Below the pieces are notes generated by a model. It was not told the DNA's origin, did not search any database, and saw only the letters and a list, made by a program, of their open reading frames with translations. 64,000 nt of DNA from Actinernus sp. WN-2022. Taxonomy: Eukaryota; Cnidaria; Anthozoa; Actiniaria; Actinernidae. Of the stretch, positions 56,090 through 64,000 are shown one piece after another. The stretch is taken from assembly GCA_030867875.1 (NCBI GenBank), contig JAOWCC010001634.1, positions 54,535,352 through 54,599,351 on the forward strand. Direction: 5' to 3'. Made by a program: the position numbers and the translations under genes. The first letter of the stretch is position 1; the number at the start of each line of letters is the position of its first letter.

Positions 56090-56151
56090 TTATTGCCAAT
56101 GCTTCGGAAGAACGAACACGAGAAGCTATCAGAGATTATCTTCGGCCGTGA

Positions 56152-56938
56152 AACGATTGTTTGATAATATCATAGCATCAAAAACATGTTGCATTTTACC
56201 AATCACAAAATCTTCAATATATATCAATAAGCAAAAAGTAATCTTTACAAAGCTAGAGCAAAAGGGACGAGCAAAGGTCGTTCTGAGGTTTTCTCTGCTC
56301 TTTCGCGTTGACAGTATTTTGACGTGCCTGTCAAAACATGTTTGCTTTGCAGCGCTCAAATCTACTTTTTGCTAGCTAGAAGCGCGCGGTGGCTCCTTTG
56401 AAAAATTAGCAAAATGCATCAGATTTCAAACACAATATCCAAGTACTTGCTAGACTAGTCACACTTCTAGCACGGTTCTATCACGCTGTAGCCATAGCAA
56501 CATAGCTAAGCACGGCAGTTCTAGATCAGGTGTGACCACGACCTATCTAGATTTCGTGCTAGCGAAAATTCCAAAGGTCGTTCCAGATCAGTTGAGTTTT
56601 GACGTGACGTGACATTAACAGCGTGATTTTCCAGTGTTTTTCTCATTATTAACAATCACGTGTTACGCGTGCGCATTACCGTGGCAATTTGGTCCAGTAT
56701 CCGCCATCTCCACGACGCGACGTATAAAATCGGGTGACTCCAACTTCATTAATATTTATACACGGAATTCTAACAGATAAGAAAAACTGATTTATATAGA
56801 AGCCGTGTTAACTACTATTAAATATATAAAAATACAGAACTGTCAATGTAATAATAATAATATAAAAATTATATACTATACTAATAATATGATATCCTAA
56901 AATTATGAAAACTACTATATACTATTATCAATTAAGCA
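56152..56938. other. No gene recognised
   Basis: Short open frames (56,129-56,375) lack motifs. The right part (56,760-56,935) is AT-rich and probably the 3' region of the following minus-strand LINE. Confidence 0.45.
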
Positions 56939-58925
56939 TCATTGGTCATTTAGGACGGCGGCTGTTTTGATTTTGTTTTTAAAAGAGCCTAGTGATTTTA
57001 TTTCACGTAATTCTGTTGGAAGCTCATTCCATGTCTTGGCGCCGTGATACGAGAAACTGTTCTTCATAAATTCTGTTTTTGGTTGTGGAAGACAAAGTCT
57101 CGTATCACGGCCCCTTAGACCATAGTGGGTAGAGCTTCCAACAGTGAATAAATCACATAGGCTTGCTGGCGCCAGGCTATTTTGGGTCTTAAGCATTACG
57201 CCGATGGCTTTATGTTTTGCTCTGCGTTCATCTAAGTTGTCCCATTCCAAGACACTTAAAAGTGCGTTTGTACTTGTATCATAATCTGCCCTGAGAATAA
57301 GTCGAGCGGCTCTATTTTGATATTTCTGAAGTTTATCTGCGAGAACTTTGCCGCAGGTATCCCATACTTCGCAACAATAATCCATGTGCGTTTGAATTAA
57401 AGAGTCGTATACCTTGATTAGTGTATCTTGGGACACGAATGGTCTGATTCTCTTTAGAGCTCCTAAACCTGAGACGATCTTTTTTGATATATGATTTATG
57501 TGTTCCTCCCATCTTAATAGCCTGAATTTCAGCCGTCTCCTCCGGTTCGTTCCTCCCGAGAGAGACGTCTGAATCCAATAGCCGATAATGCCGTCCAGTG
57601 ACGTCACTACCAGAAAACCTGGTAGTGATCTTTGATTGGTTCATATTCTATAATTTCGCATAATTATCATAATTAACTCATCCGAGAAGACGGCAGGATT
57701 CACTTTGGACTCGCGATTGTTGATCGTTGAGTGATTGTCTTTGGCAAAGACCTTGAATTCTGTTTTCCATATATTAGTGAAATATATATTTTTAATACAG
57801 GACCTCCCTGAAAATCACAAATTGTGAGTGGAGCTTTCCTGTCAAAATATTATTATTATTATTATTATTATTATTTGTTGTTTCGAAAAGGTTTTCATAA
57901 CATAAGAGGCACTTGAGAAGCAAATGGGATGGAGATATATATAGGTAAGGCTTTTATTTTGGCCAGCATGATCTCAAATAATTTCTCAAGGCGAGTGATG
58001 GCTTTGTTTTTGTGACCCACGAACTCTTACTACTGCCGTGACAGTTTTATTTGCATAAATTAAATTGTTAATCCGCCTTGACGTCACTGGACTGCATTAT
58101 CGGCTATTGGATCAGACGTCTCTCGGGAGGAACGAACCAGAGGAGACGGCTGGAATTCAGGCTACCATCTTAAGTGCTTGTCTACCACGACACCAACTGT
58201 TTTGCTTTCTGATACCTTTTTTATTAGTTTGTCTCCGATTTTTAAATAAGGTATTTCTTCATCAGTCAGAGCCGATAGGCGTTGTCTCGAACCAATCATC
58301 ATAATTCTGTTTTGGCAACATTAAGATGCAATTTGTTTGCTCGTAGCCAGTTATTAATATTAATTAATTCACGATTTGCTCTTAATTCAACATCGGCTAC
58401 ATCTGCGCCACAAATTGTCACATTTGTGTCGTCTGCAAACAAGCATGGTGTCGAGCTATCGAGGCAATTTGGCAGATCGTTTATATAGGTGAGAAATAAT
58501 AAAGGCCCGAGGATTGTTCCTGAGGTACACCACACCTAATTATCTTCTCACTTGATCTTGCATTTTGTACTCTGCACGACTGCATTCTTCCCGATAGATA
58601 GGACCGCAATAAGCGAACTATCGACAACTCCATAAAGTTGTATTTTTTGTAATAAGAATTCATGGTCAACGGTGTCGAAAGCTTTTTTTTAGATCAAGGA
58701 AAATAACGATGTTAAATAGGCCTCGATCCATATTAACTGACCACGAATTGGTAGAATTTAAAAGGGTTGTCATGGTTGAATGCAGTCATCGGAAGCCAAA
58801 CTGCTTGTTTGTTAATGATTTTTTTGTGGAAAAGTAATTGTACAATTGATCACACATTATCCTCTCAAAAACTTTACTTACAACCGGAAGGATGGATATC
58901 GGCCTATAGTTGTCCAGGTCGCTCC
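56939..58925 (-). pseudogene. LINE reverse transcriptase, interrupted by a MULE-type element
   Basis: Reading on the minus strand from 58,925: NYRPISILPVVSKVFERIM, then LDLKKAFDTVDHEFLL, GTILGPLLFLTYINDLP, LFADDTN (catalytic box), NNWLRANKLHLNVAKTEL; after the insertion HINHISKKIVSGLGALKRI, KYQNRAARLILRADYD, the NSFSYHGAKTWNELPTELRE motif and the stop near 56,939. Apart from the inserted element there are a few frame breaks (near 58,550 and 58,680). Endonuclease and ORF1 are absent. CR1/L2-like by motif pattern. Confidence 0.88.
57518..58164. mobile_element. MULE-type element (647 bp) with 9-bp duplication
   Basis: Left end TAGCCTGAATTTCAGCCGTC and a right end that is its inverse; arms of about 85 bp continue through TCCCGAGAGAGACGTCTGAA. 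CCATCTTAA flanks both sides (57,509-57,517; 58,165-58,173). Non-coding; contains an ATT microsatellite at 57,848-57,872. Confidence 0.88.
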
Positions 58926-59640
58926 AATCAATCAATAATCTTTATTTAAACACGATAGTATTTAAGCGTTGCCGCTTGTGGGGTCGTGTATAAAAAGTTT
59001 AATTATCTAACTAACTAATTATCTAACTATGTTAAAAAAAAAAAAAAAACTACAATGGTATTAAATTATTCTATGTTGTTAAAATTCTAATATACATACA
59101 TTATTTATAATATATATTATCGTAAGCTATAGTCATTATGAGCGAGAGTCATTCCTACAGAAGAACAAGGGTACTAAAAAGCTAAAACAAGGCGAAATAC
59201 TATAAAAATGCTGTGTAAGAGTAATAATTAAAACAGTAGAAAATCATCCCTAAGATTGTGAGTTGATTGAACATTAAAATCAGAATTCTTTGCCTTTTTA
59301 CAATATGATTTTACAGTAACATTGTTATCATACAGATAGGATAATGCATTCCATGCAATTGATCCTCTATGTGCGATGGAATTCTTCATGATATAAGTGT
59401 TGAAATGTGGTATCATAAGTCTGTTTGTGCCTCTAAGATTATACTTATTGTGGCGCTTTTCAATTATGTGGGACATACAAGTGGGTGTTAGGTCGTTATA
59501 AATCTTATATAGTAGTTTAACTAGGTTCAACTTATACATAAAAAAAATGTGTCACATTTGGCATGTCTAAGTACTTCAATTGAATGCATATCTCGCGAAA
59601 GATTTAAAATAATTCTAGCTGCTCTACAATGTAGGATCTA
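58926..59640 (-). pseudogene. LINE 3' fragment
   Basis: The minus-strand frame 59,228-59,539 contains YNLRGTNRLMIPHFNTYIMK and HRGSIAWNAL, the C-terminal signature of non-LTR reverse transcriptases. The 3' part toward 58,930 has TTTATTTA-type signals and short CAAT repeats. It begins exactly where the previous LINE's 5' truncation ends. From 59,641 to about 60,090 I see no gene. Confidence 0.75.
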
Positions 59641-60093
59641 ATGACTTAAAATTATCTCTGACTTTTTATCTCTGAAAAGGATATAAATGACGAAAAATGG
59701 TTCCAAGAATAGGTCACATGACCTGTTTTCTATATTTTCGCCTTAACAGTCTATCAGGGTCAACCATTCCGAACTGATCTTTATAGTCAACCACAAATGT
59801 AATCAGATAAACACAAAATCGTTACTTAAAATATCAAATGTACCACCCCGTTTTTAGTTTAATTTTCAACTTTTTGTGATCACGTGGTTGGTCACGTGAT
59901 AGACATTTTGCCAAAATTTTATATTAGGACGACTAAAAACGTTGAGATTAGTTATAACCACCATTGTTCTAGGATTTGAACAAATTCAAGTGACTCTATT
60001 CAACAAAATAGCTGTAGCCTCGTTTTCATGTTCAAACCATGCCTTAACATGCTTGATTGAGCAATGTTTTCGTTTTGGGTTGTATGTCAGTGG

Positions 60094-60546
60094 TCAAACT
60101 ATCATTGATGTTAAGCAAATCACAGTTTTCATCCATGCCTGTTCTAGGATATCGTAGACATCACTGAAGAAATTCGGGGATTCAAGTTCTGATCTGTACA
60201 TAACAGAGAATAACGCTGAGCTCGCTGGGAACTTAACCTGAATCCATATTGCTTCAAGGTCATTTTTTGCTAAGTCTCTCCGGTGAATCACTTTCAGATG
60301 TTCAGCGTAGTACAGCACACATCCACCACCTTTACATTTGGTCCTGTCAAGACGTAGGAATTTAAGACCGTCAATTTGGAGCTCGGTATCTGGTATGGAC
60401 GAGTTCAAGTGACTTTCTGTAATGCCAAGGATGTCAAATCGGCAGACCTTTTGCATAACTCTTAGCTCAAGACTTCCATAAAACTCCATATGACTCAAGA
60501 CTTCCATAAAACATTGTTCTAGCGACCTGAACAAATATCTGATCAA
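60094..60546 (-). pseudogene. LINE APE-type endonuclease fragment
   Basis: The minus strand encodes FDILGITESHLNSSIPDTEL, CKGGGCVLYYAEHL and EAIWIQVKF, the exonuclease-endonuclease-phosphatase pattern of LINE ORF2 (catalytic TE and the GGG loop). Beyond it toward 59,940 the frame decays. No reverse transcriptase of this copy is present. Confidence 0.8.
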
Positions 60547-62961
60547 ACAACAGGAATAGGAAATTGAAGCGGGTTGTCATTGAACTACTTGAAGACAAGT
60601 TTGTATTATTGGAAGATTCTGAATCTTTTCTGTCTTGGAAATACTAACGAGAACGCAAGCAACAAAACATGGTACCAAAGCCACTGACGAACCGAGTGAA
60701 AGTGGTGAAACGAACAGGGAAAACAGAGGAAGTGAAGAAGAGGTTCTTATTAGCGACAAAGAGCATTCAGACGGAAGCAGGGCTGGAAGAGAAAATCGAG
60801 ACGAAGATGAGGAAATCGGTTTTCGCGCCAAATCTTCAAACTCTGAGTATGCTAATGAACCAATTCAAGAGTTGAATATCAATTAGTTGAAACCAAGCAA
60901 TTACTAGAAAAAGTCTTAACTGATCTAAGTGTTTTGAAAGATTCTTATGCTGCGCTAATGACTTCCAACAATGACCTAAGGAATGAACTGATTAGTCTTC
61001 GCCAGGAAGTGTCATCCGTTGGCCAGCTCGTCCAATCAGAGTCACCCACTGGCAACCAGGACTGGGTAGGCGTTAGAAGAAAAAAACATGGTCCTTTGAG
61101 CGTTCATAATCAGTACGACCCTTTAGGTATCGCGGATGACGAAGCTTCATATCAGTACGTGAGGCAGCCAGAAGCTATTCCGGTAGTTCCTAACCATGAA
61201 TCGCTGTGTTCGTCAACTCATTCCCTTGATAGTCAACTAAAGGCCTATCAGAAGAAGCAAAAGGAGAGACATCAAAGAGAACGGAAAACCCACAGCGAAA
61301 ATAATCCGAATGGTAGGAAAGTCCTGATCATTGGTGATTCGATAGTAAAGAACATAAGCCCCAACAAGATAAATAAAGCGTGTGGCAGACAAGTTGTTTG
61401 CAAGTCGCTAACTGGAGCTAGAGTCGATGAGGTTCAGTCCGAAGCCCGTTCCTTTATGGCCGAGGGTGATAAAGACAAGAAGAATGTACTCATAATACAT
61501 GTAGGAACAAACGATCTAGCGAGAAACAGCGTTAAAAAGGTAGAGAAGAGTCTTGAATGCCTAGTAACAGAGTTTCAACCCTCCGTTAAGAGGCAATGGC
61601 CATTTCAAGTGTGACTACAAGACTGGATAACCCAGTGCTAATGAGGAAGGTAGATGAGCTCAACAGTTCGATTAGGGCAATCTGTATAAGAAGAGAGGCA
61701 TTGGCTTTATCAATAACAACAACATCGGAGCTCAGCACCTCAATGGTTCCAATCTTCACCTAAATCCAAATGGCGACAGGAAGTTGGGCAGCAACTTTTG
61801 CGGGTACCTGAGGTCTATTTGCGGTAATGAGAGCCAGAAGACGCATTTTCAAGGGTCCTACAAAAACCACGATCCAAGAAACTGGAGAGCGTACTTGGAT
61901 CACGTAGCCCGAGTAACCTCATCTATGCGGCTCGCATAAATCATCAGGAAGAAGCATCGGTCGAATCACAAGAGACAGGACAATTAACCCAAACTAACCA
62001 GGTCAGTAACTCGTTAGTAAATCCACAAAATGATTTTTTAGCCTTAATTCTGTTTTGGACGATGTCACAAATTATTATTCCAGGGAACAAACCCAGTCCA
62101 CATATTTTGCTCATCCAGTGACTCCTACCATAACGCCACCCATCCCAGATAACGAGGTCTATGCAAACTTGAATCTCGGTATCCCCCAAATCAGAGGTTT
62201 TAAACTGGCAGCACTAAATATAACTGAACCAGTCTACCAAAATACATTGGTCAGCTTAGGGCCTATATGCTCAACAAACCAGTTAATATCCTTGCTATCA
62301 ATGAAACTCGATTAAATGGTACCATAAGCAATAATGAAATGGGAATACCTGGATACATACTTGAAAGGAATGACCGAAATAGAAATGGAGGGGTGTAGCA
62401 CTCTACATTAGAAACGTTATTGAGTATGAACGTGATAATACCTTACATTTACAAGAGTTAGATTTGGAGTGGCTCTGTATAAAAGTTAATAAGCCCAAAA
62501 CTAAACCTTTCCTAGTAGCAACATGGTACAGACCACCTAGTTCACCAATTAATCAGATGGATGAATTTGAAAATATTTTAGAAGAACTTGAATCACAACA
62601 AATTGAAATTAATATCATAGGCGACATCAATTGTAATGTAAGCGCCAGCCCTCCTGATCACCACACGTCACGATTGCTTACAATATGTAACACTCTCCAA
62701 TATCAACAACTTAATAAAGAACCAATAAGGGTAACAAAGGACACGTCAAGCACAATAGATCTTTTCCTAACAAACGATGCTCCAAATTTTCCCAGTGTGG
62801 AGTTTCAGAGATAGGACTTAGCGATCACAAATTGACATATGCTATAAGAAAATTGTCTTCTTTGAAGCATAACCCGAAAATAATTGAGACAAGGCAATTT
62901 AAAAAATTGGATTGCAACAGATTTAGACAAGATCTCATGCTGATCCCCTGGGAGAATATTG

Positions 62962-63890
62962 GGAGTAACTGCAGAATACCCCCTCCGAATAACGAACCTC
63001 ACAACCAAAGATACGATACCCCTGACACGTCTGATAAACGTGAAATCCATGACACGTCTGATAAACGTGACACCCCTGATACGTCTGATATCCGTGATAC
63101 ACATGATATGTCTGATAACCCTGATACGTCTGATACACGTGATACGCTTGATACACGATACGTCTGATACGCGTGCCACCCCTGATTCGCCTGATACGAG
63201 TGATACACATGATACGTCTGATACACGTGATAGGCCTGATACAACAATAACAACCCTAACCGTCAGTAAAGAAGTTCCCAGGTAAACGTTGAGGTTTTAG
63301 GGCTCAGGTGATTCGAGATGTGAGATTTTTTTTGTATTTATCACAATACATCAGCTTACCCAACAACAATAACTACCCTAACCGTCAGTAAAGAAGACGA
63401 GCTCCTGAGGAGAGGAATCGCTCACTTAATTAATTATATTCATGAAATAATAACAATATAAACTAGCTAAAACCCTACCCTGAACCATAAAAAACCCTAA
63501 CCGGTCAGTAAACAAAATCTTACCCACCTAGAGCTAGGGTTCTCAAGAAAAACCTCTCACGAAAATGGTGAGGTAAAAATATTTGAGAGATTTTCTTGAA
63601 CTCGAACCCCGCTCCTCCTACTCGTAAGTCAAACGTCGCAACCACTACACTAAACAACCATCGTCACTCATTTTTTAAAATTTTCTTTCATCAATTTATT
63701 AAGTGAGTGATTCCTCTCCTTACAATACCTTAGGAACTCTAGTAAAGAAGTTCTCAGGTAAACGTCGAGGTTTTAGGGCTAAGGAAATTGAATAAAATCC
63801 CGATGTACAATTATACCGAGTGATACGTCTGATACGCGTATCTTGATACCGGTAACACACATCTGGGAGGGGGTATTCTGCAGTTATGCC
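62962..63890. mobile_element. DNA element with 8-bp duplication inserted in the LINE
   Basis: Left end GGAGTAACTGCAGAATACCC and right end closing GGTATTCTGCAGTTATGCC form imperfect 25-bp arms. GAATATTG flanks both sides (62,954-62,961; 63,891-63,898), and skipping one copy with the element leaves the LINE frame open. Inside are tandem repeats and three TCAGTAAAGAAG-type blocks (63,262; 63,385; 63,742). No transposase. The duplication length fits hAT or Merlin-type elements; family undecided. Confidence 0.8.
63010..63245. repeat. Degenerate tandem repeat (CTGATACGTGATACG type)
   Basis: Units of about 12 and 24 bp built from GATACGTCTGATACACGTGA run for about 235 bp, with a remnant at 63,818-63,850. 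The repeat stays open in several frames on both strands (Asp-Thr-Ser repeats), which produces spurious open frames. Confidence 0.92.
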
Positions 63891-64000
63891 GAATATTGAG
63901 CATCATTGTAACGATCCAAATTCTGCTTGGCTCCTTTGGAAAGAAACATTCCTCTCTGTATATGTAACCACCATGCCCCTTTAAGACGGAAAAGGTGCGA

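Larger units (their letters stand above)
53864..56151 (+). pseudogene. PIF/Harbinger transposase C-terminal part, split by a miniature element
   Basis: The readable product contains GDGAYLKLPWLVKPY, then NKKLSSARTVVERGFGLLKA and RWRVL, and IILACCILHNLC: the end of the DDE domain of Harbinger transposases, including the conserved E of VERGFG. It is 5'-truncated (no ATG, no N-terminal half). At 54,195 the frame is cut by the 1,892-bp element and resumes at 56,093 with NASEERTREAIRDYLRP and a TGA at 56,149. Removing one TTA copy and the element restores the frame, so the insertion is clean and fairly recent. Confidence 0.88.
60635..64000 (+). pseudogene. LINE with esterase-type ORF1 and APE endonuclease, running off the window
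   Basis: ORF1 begins near 60,635 with a charged region, has a frame change near 60,885 and continues at 60,934-61,614 with a coiled segment and an SGNH-esterase core: KVLIIGDSIVKNI (GDS box) and VLIIHVGTNDLARN (GxND box). ORF2 begins near 62,000 and shows LAINETRLNG (another frame), NIIGDINCNVS and STIDLFLTN, an APE endonuclease, with stops. At 62,962 it is cut by a 929-bp element and resumes at 63,899 (DPNSAWLLWKETFL). Esterase ORF1 is typical of some CR1/L2 LINEs. The reverse transcriptase would lie beyond 64,000. Confidence 0.85.

Noticed and set aside
56939..57644. One continuous 222-residue gene starting MTSLDGIIGYW
   Set aside because: Its first 25-30 residues are the end of the inserted MULE-type element; the rest is reverse transcriptase.
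62805..63285. Open frames on both strands of Asp-Thr-Ser or Tyr-Gln-Thr repeats
   Set aside because: Produced by the degenerate GATACG tandem repeat inside a DNA element.

Overview
The window is animal nuclear DNA, AT-rich and built almost entirely of mobile elements. I see no convincing single-copy host gene with exons. The element families (Polinton/Maverick, CR1/L2-like LINEs with esterase-type ORF1, Penelope, PIF/Harbinger, hAT and MULE-type miniature elements) point to a marine invertebrate, most likely a cnidarian such as an anthozoan. That assignment is inference from family composition.

The centrepiece is one Polinton (adintovirus-like integrated DNA virus), 13,354-33,213, 19,860 bp. 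It has 358-bp terminal inverted repeats and a 5-bp target duplication (AGTGA). It lies inside a hAT-like miniature element (13,212-33,847; 8-bp duplication TCGTCACG/A), which lies inside a third repeat whose uninterrupted copy is present at 38,389-38,396. Gene order inside the Polinton: protein-primed DNA polymerase B (+); then on the minus strand integrase, a small unknown gene, two membrane proteins, a basic membrane protein, an unknown gene, packaging ATPase and major capsid protein; then a membrane protein (+), two unknown genes (-), a minor-capsid/penton-like gene (+, one stop), a membrane protein (+, split by a LINE), a structured RNA cluster with a tRNA-type B box, a TFIIB-like transcription factor (+) and a small zinc protein (-). 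No adenain-type protease was found.

Two parts of the Polinton look new to me. At 30,601-31,074 a 10-bp/13-bp tRNA-like fold with a perfect GGTTCGAATCC box is followed by a 14-bp hairpin and by a three-way-junction fold ending in T runs. At 13,712-16,454 a 2.7-kb block interrupts only the left inverted repeat. It carries four hairpins that share one loop core (AGACAGGGGCT) and a 244-bp direct repeat whose copies look identical.

Left flank (1-13,211): a Harbinger-like miniature element; a 4.4-kb single-frame gene with a PIN/XPG-like nuclease domain and a CXC domain, broken by four in-frame stops, all TAG; LINE fragments; a Penelope fragment. Right flank (33,848-64,000): further copies of the host repeat, a 114-118-bp minisatellite, a 500-bp tetranucleotide satellite, many decayed LINEs, a Harbinger transposase end split by a Harbinger-type miniature element, a MULE-type element (9-bp duplication) splitting a reverse transcriptase, and an element with 8-bp duplication splitting the last LINE at the window edge.
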